This document shows positions 1-11,014 of a DNA stretch of 64,000 nucleotides, in pieces. Made by a program: the position numbers and the translations under genes. Positions within the stretch are counted from its first letter, which is position 1, and each line of letters opens with the position of its first letter. Origin of the DNA: Maylandia zebra (Eukaryota > Chordata > Actinopteri > Cichliformes > Cichlidae); NCBI RefSeq assembly GCF_041146795.1, contig NC_135167.1:4864454-4928453 (forward strand), given 5' to 3'. Under the pieces are notes generated by a model, which was given only the letters and a program-made list of their open reading frames with translations, did no database searches and was not told the DNA's origin.

Positions 1-1
1 A

Positions 2-79
2 CTGAGAAAGGGTAAAAGCTCTGCCCCTAAGATAAGCAGTGAAGCAACTTCCCCCAACAGAAAGCTTAACAAAAACTAA
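2..79 (+). CDS. 3-prime end of an upstream adhesion GPCR paralog (partial)
   Basis: An open frame runs from base 2 to a TAA stop at 77-79 and encodes about 25 residues: a basic, Ser/Asn-rich tail beginning LRKGKSSAPK and ending NKN. It resembles the cytoplasmic tails of the three complete receptors downstream, each of which follows TM7 with a short Lys/Arg/Ser-rich tail ending in Asn or Asp (gene A begins that stretch VRKSQNSAK and ends KSN). The position is right for the final exon of a further tandem copy on the + strand. The TM7 part lies outside the window, so family membership is inferred from the tail, the stop position and the similarity of the following 600 bp to the gene A 3-prime flank. 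A chance open frame remains possible. Confidence 0.5.
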   Translation: MRKGKSSAPKISSEATSPNRKLNKN

Positions 80-1140
80 CAGCTCAGGAACTGAGTTGTT
101 GGAATTTTTGTCTGATATTATTATTTCTGCTTTAGGTTGTTTACAGCGACTGATTTTTAAATTATTTAAATGAATGTGATATTTGTGAAATTTTTAAAGG
201 CACTATTTAAATGTTATGTTTGATGCTTTGTGATTATAACAGACTCTACATCCAGTGTAAAATAGGGCACTTCTGGGAGTGAAAGTTATAAATGCTGATA
301 TGATGCATCTTCATTCATTTTGTGTGTGAACCAACTGCCATTGGTTTCAGTAGCCTGAGTAATTTTGATATTGTCATGCAGATTACACCATCACTGTTGT
401 GTTTTGCTGTATACTTATATCCTATTTCATGTGATATTTGAAATATCTTTCCTATATCTTCTTATCACATATATAAAATAAAATATATGAATCCTTTCAA
501 TAAAATCATGTATATTTGAACCTCTATTTGCACACATTGTGAGTTGCATACATTCACATTTCACTAGAATCTGTGTTTATGAATGCAGACATATTGCTGC
601 CTGATGTTTTGAACTATTGAACATGTAAAATTAACATTTCCAACTGCAGCTATAAAGACAGAACCTTCTTTAACAGGCTGAAATTTAAATATGAGTGTTA
701 TGTAAGTGGCTAAAGTAATTAGCTTTTATCAAAAGATAGTCCAAGTTTAAACTATACTCTTTCTGTACACATCGGTGTTTCTGCCTCAGGTCATTGGTGT
801 AGTTGATGATAGGGAGTTGGTTTAACCACATTCAGGTCTCTAAAAGCATCACTTACTCTAAAATTGTCCGGACATTAAACTCAGCCTACGGTAACCAGAT
901 GCCAAGAAATAAAGCTCCTACAATAATACAGTAAACAGAGAAAAGCCCAACAATCATATGACACCCTATGAGCATAATAACTAATGATCAAATGCAGAGA
1001 CGTGTATAAACACGTAGTGAATGAAAAGGGTGGCTGAAGAAAAACTCACTCACTGATGTGCTGTTTGAGTGAGTCAAGATATTTAACAGTAACAGCTTTG
1101 AAAGTTATAACACATGGTGACACAAGATATATGTCAAGCT
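80..1140. other. 3-prime flank of the upstream receptor copy; no gene seen
   Basis: AT-rich sequence without a credible exon. Stretches around 330-400 and 600-640 resemble 20380-20440 and 20520-20580 downstream of gene A. Both copies contain a block of the form CCAYTGGTTT, then a GATAT stretch, then GATTACACCAT, and later ATGTTTTGAAC. This is what a tandem duplication of gene plus 3-prime flank would leave. Confidence 0.4.
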
Positions 1141-1167
1141 TTTATAAACACTGGAATAAGTGTCTAT

Positions 1168-1825
1168 ATGACTACCGCCCAGTAGCCCTCACCCCCATCA
1201 TCACAAAGTGCTGCTAGTCCTAGCACACTTCAAATCCTGTCTCCCACCCCACCGTGGACCCCCACCAATTTGCATACTGTCAGAACAGGAACTCAGAGGA
1301 TGCAGTCTCCATCGCACTGCACTCTGTCCTATCACACCTGGACAACAACAACACCTACGCCAGAATGCTGTTTATAGACTTCAGTTCAGCATTCAATACA
1401 ATCCTCCCCTTACAACTCATCAGGAAACTGACAGACCTGGGCATCAGTTCCCTCATGTGCAAATGGTTACTGGACTTCCTGACCAACTGCCCCCAACATA
1501 TCCAGCTGGATAACTGCTGCTCATCTACAATCACAATGAACACCACAAGGCTGTGTGATGAGCCCTTTCCTCTACTCCCTCTTCACTCACCACTGCAGAC
1601 CTACCAGTGGTTTTAGCATCATCATTAAGTTTGCAGATGACACCACGGTGATTGGCCTCATCAAGGACAACGATGAGGGAGGAGGTGGATCGTCTGGCTG
1701 AGTGGTGCGACACAAACAACCTACTGCTTAACACTGAGAAGACTAAGGAGCTCATCGTGGACTACAGGAGGAATGCTGACCTACATCCACCCATCTACAT
1801 TAAGGGGACGGAATGCATGTTAAAT
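1168..1825 (+). mobile_element. LINE reverse-transcriptase fragment (L2/Rex-like), decayed
   Basis: Conceptual pieces in shifting frames show reverse-transcriptase blocks in the right order: DYRPVALTPI near 1170, an FAYCQNR-like block near 1268, FIDFSSAFNTI near 1372, FADDTTVIGL from 1630 and a KTKELIVDYRR block near 1740. Frameshifts and an in-frame stop near 1615 show that it is dead. Clade is inferred from motif style only. Confidence 0.75.
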
Positions 1826-1929
1826 TCTAAATCTGCCTGTTCTCTTTCAGAAACCTGCCTGCAGAAAATTAACCTAAAGTATGTAATGCAAGGATGTCAT
1901 CACTTTCAAGATGGAGAAAGCATAAAGTG

Positions 1930-2370
1930 ACAATTATGAATCACTTAATATGATAAGGAGATTCTGCAGGTCATTAATCAATGTATAAAACTAAAATAAA
2001 ATGTATTTTAGTGACACAGGACACAAACATGGAAGCAATATGTATAATTAGAATTTTTTATAACAATAAATTATTTCAATTTCTTTAACCATAAAGAATA
2101 ACTAAATCCTTCAGGACAATGTCACATCAATGCACTGAACTCACTATGTTATCCCTCTAACAGAACCTCCACATGTTCTCACTGTAATTTCCCCCTCGTG
2201 AATGAATTTATGCTGCACTAATTTGAATGTTCGGGGGAAAATCAAACGCAGTACTCAAGCTGACTCACCTTTGTTTGAATGACGACTTGTAAGCGGTGAC
2301 TCCACAGACAAGGTACAAAAATATGTCAGGCTACATCAATAGCGGTAGGTCTTCAGGGTTTCTACTCCAC
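1930..2370. other. Unannotated AT-rich spacer
   Basis: No exon, RNA gene or recognisable repeat was seen between the LINE fragment and the Penelope-like element. Confidence 0.3.
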
Positions 2371-3345
2371 GGCCGTATTTCATACGGGTCCAAACCCCAC
2401 CCTATCATGTGATTTCCTGTGGTCAGATGGCCCAGGATGTGAGTGGGTGTAAGGTGTCTAGGATGAGATCTCAGAACTGGATTATAGATGGCAGACATTT
2501 GGTGTCATAAAGCACCGCCTCTGTTCAAAGATGGTTGTTCACAGTGGACTTTCAGTCCTCTTTCAAAACATCTGTCTTCTCTGTCCAAAATGAACATTGG
2601 CATCCTCGAAAGAGTGACCTTTGACCTCTATATAAAGATGAACAGCTGTGTCTTGTCCCATTGAGGTGGCTCTTCTATGTTGTGCTATGTGTTTATAAAG
2701 CGGCTGTTTGGTTTTTCCAATGTAGAGGTCTGAGCATTCCTCGCTGCATTGCATAACACACACTATGTTACTAAGTTTTGTGTTTGGGAGTTTGTGTTTG
2801 AGATGAACCAGTTTTTGTCTAAATTTTTGGCTGGGTCTGAAGTACACTGGGAATTATGGTAAATGGCCTGTATTTATATAGCGCTTTACTAGTCCCTAAG
2901 GACCCCAAAGCGCTTTACACATCCAGTCATCCACCCACACATTCACACACTGGTGATGGCAAGCTACATTGTAGCCACAGCCACCCTGGGGCGCACTGAC
3001 AGAGGCGAGGCTGCCGGACACTGGCGCCACCGGGCCCTCTGACCACCACCAGTAGGCAACGGGTGAAGTGTCTTGCCCAAGGACACAACGACCGAGACTG
3101 TCCAAGCCGGGGCTCGAACCGGCAACCTTCCGATTACAAGGCAAACTCCCAACTCTTGAGCCACGATCGCCCTGCTTGGAGAAGACTCTCCTGAGTTTCT
3201 CTGATATACAGTACCTGCTGCATAGGGGATGAGAATATTGTTCCTTTTGTCCTTCTGATCCTCCCTGGTTGAGTTTGATCTTCTTTTCTGTGCATCTTTG
3301 CTGATTTGATGAAAGCTCAATTGGCATAACCACATGTTTTAAGAG
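2370..3345 (-). mobile_element. Penelope-like retroelement, 3-prime (GIY-YIG) part, split by a SINE
   Basis: Read on the minus strand, 3345 to 3173 and then 2858 to about 2563 form the end of a Penelope-like ORF. An RRVFSK segment lies upstream of the SINE. VYFRPSQ..RQKLVH and a GIY-YIG-type segment (CSDLYIGKTKQPL, then HRRATS and KGHSFED) lie downstream. In this family the two parts are contiguous, so the 2859-3172 SINE entered later. A one-base deletion after the insertion point shifts the frame, so the copy is dead. The stretch 2370-2560 probably belongs to its 3-prime end. Confidence 0.75.
2859..3172 (-). mobile_element. tRNA-derived SINE, copy 1
   Basis: On the minus strand it starts with a tRNA-like head (GATCGTGGCTCAAGAG, A-box-like; GGTTCGAGCCC, B box) and ends in a TTTATATAGCGC...CAGGCCATTTACC tail like that of L2-type LINEs. 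It matches 9189-9487 (opposite orientation) and, more loosely, 10513-10797 and 34827-35095. It sits inside the Penelope-like ORF. Confidence 0.85.
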
Positions 3346-3349
3346 CATT

Positions 3350-4440
3350 CTTTATATGTGTGTGTTCTGTCTTTTTCCCTTCTGGTATGGCGTTATTTTT
3401 GTGCTGCTCGCGTTCTCAACATTTCTGCCCGTGCGCGCTCAACTCTTTCTCTACACCGTTATATTTGTGCCACAAAACCACCCAATCACAGACTTGGATG
3501 CAAAAAAATATGATTGTCTGTTTTGGTCTCCAGTGAGCTCGAAATGACGAAATGCATTATCCCAGAATGCATTTCGTCCAAAACTCAAATGAGGCAGTGG
3601 CGGAGGAACACAGAGTGGCAGAGTTTGAAATATTACTCTTTCTGGGTCACAAAATAAACTTCTAAGATATTTTCATGCGAGAATGGTGCTGTGTAAACTT
3701 CAAATGTCTGCTCGATTTATCAAGACATCACATATTTACAAATGTGCTCTAATGTTTTCGGAGATGTGAAAGGGGCTGCTATTGTGTGTGTGTATGGATA
3801 ATAGCAAACATTGAAATACATTTTTTGCACGCAGCAATGCATTTTGTTCACTCAAATTTAGCTTTTCTTCGCTCAAAATAAATTTCTCCTCAAAATGCAA
3901 CACTTGCACCTGCTAATTTTTTTTACATGGACTCTATTTTTTTTATACGTGCGGTCAGAGTGGCACAAAAATAATGCCATATTCTGGCTTACAGGGACTG
4001 GGCACTGGGCAGAAAACAAGATTGATTAAAAAGCTTGAGTGGAAGACTGCCCCAATTGGTTAAAGACAACCAATTGGTCACCCTAAATTCAATTTGTTGA
4101 CACTAGTGAAAAACACAATGTACAAAACCAGGTTTATACATAGGATGTAAAGCTGTTTACAGAAATACCATGTGAGATAAAATAATTCATTTTTTCTTTA
4201 TTAAAATCTCCCAAGGGTGTTTTAACTTTAGTTTTTGTCTCAAAGTAAAAATAAATAAATACAAAGAAAATGAAAATTGTTGAACAGAAACTATAAAAAG
4301 ACAAACACAATATTGCTGATCAAGGAGAAGAGAGAGCTTGTAAGCAGTTCTTCTGCACCAGCCTTTATAGGTGATGACATTCCTAATTTAGGAATTGCTC
4401 CCTAACATTGCATGGTCAGGCCTAAGGTGGGGTAGGCCAG
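3350..4440. other. Intergenic stretch with two small palindromes, no gene seen
   Basis: No exon was recognised. It holds two perfect inverted repeats. One is at 3546-3578 (13-bp arms GACGAAATGCATT, 7-nt spacer). The other is at 4052-4077 (10-bp arms CCAATTGGTT, 6-nt spacer). The short open frame at 3356-3547 has no recognisable motif. Confidence 0.35.
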
Positions 4441-4469
4441 GACTACAGTACTCCAAGTACTCAAAGTTT

Positions 4470-4505
4470 GTATCAGGTTACACTTCCTCTTTTTTCACCA
4501 AGTGT
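4470..4505 (+). promoter_or_regulatory. ETS/PU.1-like site in a relic of the receptor upstream region
   Basis: TATCAGGTTACACTTCCTCT at 4471-4490 resembles TATCAGGTTATGCTTCCTCT at 11021-11040, just upstream of gene A, and both are followed by an ACATG stretch and a T-rich run. The reverse complement reads GAAAAAAGAGGAAGT, very close to the PU.1/ETS consensus. It could be a decayed copy of the gene A promoter. No transcript evidence is available. Confidence 0.3.
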
Positions 4506-5390
4506 TTTTTACATGTTGTTTTTGGCGTTTTTAATGAACAAGATTATATTCTCCAACATTAAAACAAACAAGGTCAGAGACTACATATGAAGTTTTTAAA
4601 AGTGCTGTAATTAGCTATAGTCAAAATTAGATGCCTACCAACTTTGCATTGTAGTTGCACTATAAAAATATGATAATGAATAATAAAATAATATTTTGAG
4701 TTGTATTTTTGAGAACTGCTTTTGGAAAAGCATTCAGTAATTTCTATTGATTGTAGTGCACTGTTTAGATTTACAACTAAATGTAAACATGTGTCTTCAT
4801 GAATCTCCTTTTTTTATTTGAATGATTCTATAACAGAGTAATACAGTTGTATTGTAGTGATTTTTAAATACTGCAATGAAGCGAATAAATATAACTTTGT
4901 GTAGTACTTTGGCGTTGATCAGTGAAGAAATATTTCAGTCATGTAAATTTCATTTTAAATGCTCTTAATAGAACATTATTATAAAACATAAAATAAAAGA
5001 GTTGGTCAACATTTTCACATTTCATTCTGACTGAAATATGCTACCAAACAGAAAGAGAATCACAGTGAAGCAGAGGTTGTTTTTGTTTTTTCAGTAACAG
5101 ACAAAATGTAAATTAATACACATTTATACAGGAACGTACGTACACCAGGAAATAACAACCATGACCTTTTTAATAAAATCTAAATAAAAAATGTCAAACC
5201 TGCTGAAATGAGTGTGTTTTGCAGAGTGTTTTTACCTCAAAATAAACAAGCACTAAAAAGACAAGAGCCTTTTCCCTTTTTAGCTCAAAGCCTTACATAC
5301 GTGAAGGATAAATGGCAAACCAGGAGAGCAAACACAAAGGCTCAGAGTATTCAAAGAACTAAATGAACAAAACAATGAAAAAGGCTCATG
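4506..5390. other. AT-rich spacer, nothing recognised
   Basis: No exon or repeat body was recognised. A short LINE-tail-like piece (GGCAAGTTTATTTGTATAGCAC) follows at about 5399-5425. Confidence 0.3.
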
Positions 5391-5783
5391 GTAAGGCAAG
5401 GCAAGTTTATTTGTATAGCACAATTCAACAACAAGGTGACAAGGTACTCAATTACTCTACGTTATCGTGTTTTACTTACACTTTTCAGTTATAGTTGCTG
5501 ACAATAAATAATATTGATTTGAATAATTAATGATTTTAGTACAATATAGTGATGAGTATAGATACCTATTTCACAAATATTTTGATTCAGTTTTAAACAA
5601 AAATATTAAGTACATGCAAAGAAGGTATTCTGTGAACCACATACTGAATTTTTTGTCTGAGATAAATGTAAATAAATACCTTAATTTTACACAAACACAT
5701 ACGCTAACATTTCAGACGTTTATTTCAAATTATCAAACTCAAATAATTACTAAAAGGATATTCATAGATTTTATCAAGCTCAC

Positions 5784-5814
5784 CCAACTTATATATAGTG
5801 ATTATATAAGTTGG
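5784..5814. repeat. Perfect 12-bp inverted repeat beside the Tc1 insertion
   Basis: CCAACTTATATA (5784-5795) and TATATAAGTTGG (5803-5814) are exact reverse complements with a 7-nt spacer. The TA target of the Tc1 element lies only four bases beyond (5818-5819). Confidence 0.8.
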
Positions 5815-6130
5815 ATGTACAGTGGGGCAAAAAAGTATTTAGTCAGCCACCGATTGTGCAAGTTCCCCCACTTAAAATGATGACAGAGGTCAGTAATTTG
5901 CACCAGAGGTACACTTCAACTGTGAGAGACAGAATGTGAAAAAAAAATCCATGAATTCACATGGTAGGATTTGTAAAGAATTTATTCGTAAATTAGGGTG
6001 GAAAATAAGTATTTGGTCAATAACAAAAATACAACTCAATACTTTGTAACATAACCTTTGTTGGCAATAACAGAGGTCAAACGTTTACTATAGGTCTTTA
6101 CCAGGTTTGCACACACAGTAGCTGGTATTT

Positions 6131-7172
6131 AAGATAAGATAAGATAACCTTTATTAGTCCCACACTTGGGAAATTTGTTTTGTCACAGCAGGAAGTGGAC
6201 AGTGCAAAAGTTATGAGGCAAAAATTAGAATACAATAAGAATAAATACAGTACACAACTGTACAGAATAGAATAAAATACTATATACAGTAGAATAAAAT
6301 AAAATAAATATACAATAAGATAAAAATAGAATACAAATACAAATACTATATACAACTGAGTAAAAATACAACGATGACAGAAAGGATTATTGCACTTAGT
6401 ATTATTGCATATGTATGGATGTGTGTGCTTGATCAGTTAAAGTCTTTATTATGGAGTCTGACAGCAGTGGGGAGGAAAGACCTGCGAAATCTCTCCGTCC
6501 CACACCGTGGGTGCCGCAGTCTCCCACTGAAGGAGCTGCTCAGTGCTGTCACAGTCTGCTGCATGGGGTGGGAGATGTTGTCCATCAGGGATGACAGCTT
6601 AGCTGCCGTTCTCCTGTCACTCACCACCTCCACTGCGTCCAGAGGGCATCCTAGAACAGAGCTGGCCCTTCGGATCACCCTGTTCAGTCTCTTCCTGTCC
6701 CCAGCAGAGATGCTGCCGCCCCAGCAGACCACGCCATAAAAGATAGCAGAAGCCACCACAGAGTCATAGAATTTCTTCAGGAGTGGGCCCTCCACTCCAA
6801 ACGACCTGAGTCTCCGCAGCAGGTACAGCCTGCTCTGCCCTTTCCTGTAGAGGGCGTCTGAGTTATGAGTCCAGTCCAGTCTATTGTTCAGATGAACACC
6901 AAGGTACCTGTAGCTGTCCACAGCCTCAATGTCCATACCTGGGATGAATGGAGAATGCTTGTGCCTGCGGAAGTCTACCACCAGTTCCTTGGTTTTACTG
7001 GCGTTGATCTGGAGGTAGTTCAGCTGGCACCAGTCCACAAAGTCTTGGGTCAGACCTCTGTACTCCTTGTCGTCCCCATCAGTGATGAGGCCGACTATTG
7101 CAGAGTCATCAGAGAACTTCTGCAGGAAGCACTGGGTGGAATTGTGGGAGAAGTCTGCAGTGTAGATGGTAG
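6131..7172 (-). mobile_element. 5-prime-truncated L2/Rex-like LINE inserted in Tc1 copy 1
   Basis: The minus-strand frame from 7172 to 6433 encodes the C-terminal half of a LINE reverse transcriptase. It contains [32 protein letters not shown] and the thumb region, then a 3-prime tail ending in GATAA repeats at 6131-6150. ATTT occurs at both junctions (6127-6130 and 7173-7176), consistent with a short target duplication. The same family recurs at 51445-52533. Confidence 0.85.
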
Positions 7173-8105
7173 ATTTTGGCCCATTCCTCCATGCAGATCT
7201 TCTCGAGAGCAGTGATGTTTTGGGGCTGTCGCTGAGCAACACGGACTTTCAACTCCCGCCACAGATTTTCTATGGGGTTGAGGTCTGGAGACTGGCTAGG
7301 CCACTCCAGGACTTTCAAATGCTTCTTACGGAGCCACTCCTTTGTTGCCCGGGCGGTGTGTTTTGGATCATTGTCATGTTGGAAGACCCAGCCTCGTTTC
7401 ATCTTCAAAGTTCTCACTGATGGAAGGAGGTTTTGGCTCAAAATCTCACGATACATGGCCCCATTCATTCTGTCCTTAACACGGATCAGTCGTCCTGTCT
7501 CCTTGGCAGAAAAACAGCCCCATAGCATGATGTTTCCACCCCCATGCTTCACAGTAGGTATGGTGTTCTTGGGATGCAACTCAGTATTCTTCTTCCTCCA
7601 AACACGACGAGTTGAGTTTATACCAAAAAGTTCTACTTTGGTTTCATCTGACCACATGACATTCTCCCAATCCTCTGCTGTATCATCCATGTGCTCTCTG
7701 GCAAACTTCAGACGGGCCTGGACATGCACTGGCTTCAGCAGCGGAACACGTCTGGCACTGCGGGATTTGATTCCCTGCCGTTGTAGTGTGTTACTGATGG
7801 TGACCTTTGTTACTTTGGTCCCAGCTCTCTGCAGGTCATTCACCAGGTCCCCCCCGTGTGGTTCTGGGATCTTTGCTCACCGTTCTCATGATCATTTTGA
7901 CCCCACGGGATGAGATCTTGCGTGGAGCCCCAGATCGAGGGAGATTATCAGTGGTCTTGTATGTCTTCCATTTTCTGATGATTGCTCCCACAGTTGATTT
8001 TTTCACACCAAGCTGCTTGCCTATTGTAGATTCACTCTTCCCAGTCTGGTGCAGGTCTACAATACTTTTCCTGGTGTCCTTCGAAAGCTCTTTGGTCTTG
8101 GCCAT
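7173..8105 (-). pseudogene. Tc1 transposase, disabled copy
   Basis: The minus-strand frame begins [13 protein letters not shown] at 8105 and matches the intact transposase at 57005-58027. A run of seven C at about 7849-7855, against six in the intact copy, shifts the frame after SKDPRTTRG. Downstream the frame reopens with the catalytic WSDETK, HDNDPKH and NPIENLW segments. The LINE at 6131-7172 then replaces the end after EEWAKI, removing about 30 C-terminal residues from the frame. It cannot make active enzyme but could be mobilised in trans, because both terminal repeats remain. Confidence 0.92.
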
Positions 8106-8579
8106 GGCGGAGTTTGGAGTCTGACTGTTTGAGGCTGTGGACAGGTGTCTTTTATACAGATGATGAGTTCAAACAGGTGCCATTCATACAGGTAACGAGT
8201 GGGGGACAGAAAAGCTTCTTACAGAAGACGTTACAGGTCTGTGAGAGCCAGAGATTTTCCTTGTTTGAGGTGACCAAATACTTATTTTCCACCCTGATTT
8301 ACGAATAAATTCTTTACAAATCCTACCATGTGAATTCATGGATTTTTTTTTCACATTCTGTCTCTCACAGTTGAAGTGTACCTCTGGTGCAAATTACTGA
8401 CCTCTGTCATCATTTTAAGTGGGGGAACTTGCACAATCGGTGGCTGACTAAATACTTTTTTGCCCCACTGTATATATATTTATAGTATATATATATATAT
8501 TTATAGTGATTAAGCCTCTGAATTACTTTTTAGAGTGTGGAGTGTCAGCTTTTATTGAGCACATAATTTGCAATTTGTA

Positions 8580-8815
8580 TATAAAAAATCATCAAAACAG
8601 CTTTATTTTATCATTTTAGCTGGTAGAAATGTCCTCCAAGGAGGTAATTTTTACTTTCTTACCTTGAGTACATTTCAGAGCCTGTACATTTTTACCTTTT
8701 CCTGAGTAAAGAAGTTAAATTAGTACTTCAACTTTTACTAGAGTATTTTTTAACACTAGTATCTTTACTTGCACTTAAGTACAGAATTTCTGTACCTTTG
8801 CCACCACTGCAACAT
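8580..8815. repeat. Teleost dispersed repeat flanking the Tc1 copy
   Basis: The stretch is rich in ACTTAAGTAC-type motifs (CTTGAGTACATTTCAGAGCC, GCACTTAAGTACAGAATTTC) and reads like a familiar fish dispersed repeat. A related short piece lies at about 16265-16300. Sequence at 5445-5480 (AAGGTACTCAATTACTCTAC) could be its other end, with the Tc1 inserted between. This joining is inference. Confidence 0.4.
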
Positions 8816-8884
8816 TGCAAGGAAGAAGGGTTAAAGCAAGATAGCAAGTTCTTATGCTGCTGCATCACTTTCATACAAATAAAA

Positions 8885-8962
8885 CAAGACAAGAACAGGT
8901 TTCCAAAAACAGAACAAGAACGGGTTTCCAAAAACAGAACAAGAACAGGTTTCCGTAAACAG
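8885..8962. repeat. Three-copy minisatellite, about 25-bp unit
   Basis: The unit AACAAGAACRGGTTTCC plus AAAAACAG is repeated three times with few differences. It makes a short open frame that is only a by-product of the unit length. Confidence 0.8.
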
Positions 8963-9188
8963 ATGGTGCAGGGGTGGGTGGCATTTCCTTCTTTCCAGTG
9001 GAAAAAATATGTAAATTTACCAAATGTAGGGATTAGTACTAGAAGGAAGATAGGTACACCTGGAAGGCATAACCACAAAATTAACATGATTTTAATGTTG
9101 ATAAAATGCAGTGTAACTAAAAACAGTGAGTGTTCTTATTTCCTTTAAACACAATAAAGGTATTGTAATCCAACCACGCTTTTTTTGG

Positions 9189-9487
9189 GACGATCGTGGT
9201 TCAAGAGTTGGGAGTTCGCCTTGTAATCGGAAGGTTGCCGGTTCGAGCCCTGGCTCCAACAGTCTCGGTCGTTGTGTCCTTGGGCAAGACAAGTTGCCTA
9301 CTGGTGGTGGTCAGAGGGCCCGGTGGCGCCAGTGTCTGGCAGCCTCGCCTCTGTCAGTGAGCCCCAGGGTGGCTGTGGCTACAATGTAGCTTGCAATCAC
9401 CAGTGTGTGAATGGGTGGATGACAGGCTGTGTAAAGCACTTTGGGGTCCTTAGGGACTAGAAAAGCGCTATACAAATACAGGCCATT
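9189..9487 (+). mobile_element. tRNA-derived SINE, copy 2
   Basis: Begins GGACGATCGTGGTTCAAGAG with the B box GGTTCGAGCCC at 9240-9250, followed by the same body as copy 1 and the tail AAAGCGCTATACAAATACAG. Compared with copy 1, a few bases near 9288 (AAGACA/AGTTGCC) are missing. Confidence 0.88.
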
Positions 9488-9494
9488 TTCTGCT

Positions 9495-9625
9495 GCTGAG
9501 TCATTCTCAAACCAGCCAAGAGATATAATCTTTCCAGTGAGTCCTGGATCTGTCCCCGAAGGACATGCCCAAAACACTTGGCTAAGAGGTGTCCAGGAGG
9601 CATCCTAATCATATGCCCAAACCAC
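9495..9625 (-). mobile_element. LINE fragment (antisense)
   Basis: CCAGGAGGCATCCTAATCA with nearby GGACATGCCC matches the antisense LINE pattern also present at 18090-18140 in gene A. Only a short decayed piece remains. Confidence 0.4.
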
Positions 9626-9629
9626 TGCA

Positions 9630-10310
9630 ATGTTAATAAATAAATATATTTTATTTACTCTGTATTATTTTATTCCTTTCCTATTCTGCCATGATGGTTG
9701 AGAGTCTGTACACCATAAAATCTATTAATCAAACCCTGTATCTCAGTAATTCAAGTTCTTTCAAATAATTTCTCCTCATTGAAGTGTAGTTAACTGTAGC
9801 TTCCTCCTCTGTTGTAAAAGGTCCTAATTGCTTCACACTTTTAAACTTGTGAATATACTTTCACTGCTAAAAGTGTGTCAGTTCAGACAAGGCCTTTATG
9901 TAATGGACACGACTCACATTCTATCTGTATTTTTATACCATTTGTGGCTAAATGCTGAAAGGGAAGGTTTACACATAATCTACTTTATTCAATGTAGATT
10001 CAAAGCAAACGGTAACAGCAGAAATGCAGTTATTCACTATATGTAATATATTCTTGACCCTCTCACAAAAATCTCAATAATAGTTGATATAATTTTTTCG
10101 ATGGCATTTCATAAAATCAAGTAAATTGTTTACCACCGCTAAAGTCCCACTGCAATGGCCTCCTTAACAAATACTGCAACTACACAGGCTACAGACTTGG
10201 ATCCAAGATTTGTAAGTTCCTCTTCACTATTTTTTGTTTCATCTTTTTGTCTTGCCAATATGCTTTGACTCAATGGCATTTATTGTATCTCAACAAAACC
10301 TGAAATCACA
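9630..10310. other. Spacer, nothing recognised
   Basis: AT-rich sequence with no exon or repeat that I can identify. Confidence 0.3.
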
Positions 10311-10334
10311 CTCAGAAATAATGGGTGTTACAAC

Positions 10335-10410
10335 GTAACAACCATTATTGGGGTCCCTAAGGACCCCAAAGCGCTTTACACATCCAGTCATCCACCCATT
10401 CACACACACA
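10335..10410 (-). mobile_element. SINE tail fragment
   Basis: GGTCCCTAAGGACCCCAAAG followed by CGCTTTACACATCCAGTC matches the 3-prime end of SINE copy 1, including the CATCCACCCATTCACACAC stretch. The tRNA head is absent. Confidence 0.7.
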
Positions 10411-10512
10411 TTCACACAAATGTAGTAGCGTACTGGTATGGTAAACTGCATGGAGAATAAACTCCTTACATTCGGTATACCTGTAAGGACAAGTTGCTGA
10501 AACATGTAATAA

Positions 10513-10797
10513 TAATGGATTGGATTTATATAGCGTTTTTCAAGGCACCCAAAGTGCTTTACAATGCCACTATTCATTCACTCTCACATTCACACACTGG
10601 TGGAGGCAGCTACAGTTGTAGTCACACCTGCCCTGGGGCAGACTGACAGAAGCGAGGCTGCCATATCGTGCCATCGGCCCCTCTGGCCAACACCAGTAGG
10701 GTAAAGGACACAACGACCAGGACAGAGAGCCCGGGGATCGAACCGGCAACCTTCCAGTTACAGATGTGCTTCCCAACCCCCTGAGCCACAGTCGCCA
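10513..10797 (-). mobile_element. tRNA-derived SINE, divergent copy 3
   Basis: Same plan as copy 1 on the minus strand: a GCGACTGTGGCTCAGGGGG head, a B-box-like GGTTCGATCCC, the body, and a TATATAGCG tail. It is clearly older or a different subfamily. Confidence 0.75.
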
Positions 10798-11014
10798 CCT
10801 AAATATCTAAATATATGTAAATATCTCCAAACCAAGTCATTTATCCTGCATCCACTCTTGTGTTGGGAATTCCAGCAGGACGTACAGCTATATAAAATCT
10901 ATACAGTTTCTGCATAACTAACTGAATAGATTCAAATTTCGTTTAATATTTTAATCATATTAGTCTGTATGTGATTTGGAGTTAGTGGCAAAAGAGGAGT
11001 GGGAGTACATTTAG

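Larger units (their letters stand above)
5820..8470 (-). mobile_element. Tc1-like DNA transposon, copy 1, broken by a LINE
   Basis: The ends are inverted: CAGTGGGGCAAAAAAGTATT at 5820 and its reverse complement ending at 8470. The terminal repeats are about 200 bp and flanked by TA on both sides. After removing the LINE at 6131-7172 and its 4-bp duplication, about 1605 bp remain, matching the 1607-bp intact copy at 56786-58392 almost base for base. The transposase is disabled by the LINE and by an extra C in a C run. Confidence 0.95.

Noticed and set aside
8114..8308. 64-codon open frame repeated at 58036-58230
   Set aside because: It runs into the Tc1 terminal repeat and is identical only because the element is duplicated.
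9189..9262. tRNA-like A and B boxes
   Set aside because: They are the head of a SINE; no complete cloverleaf is present, and the same head recurs in the other copies.
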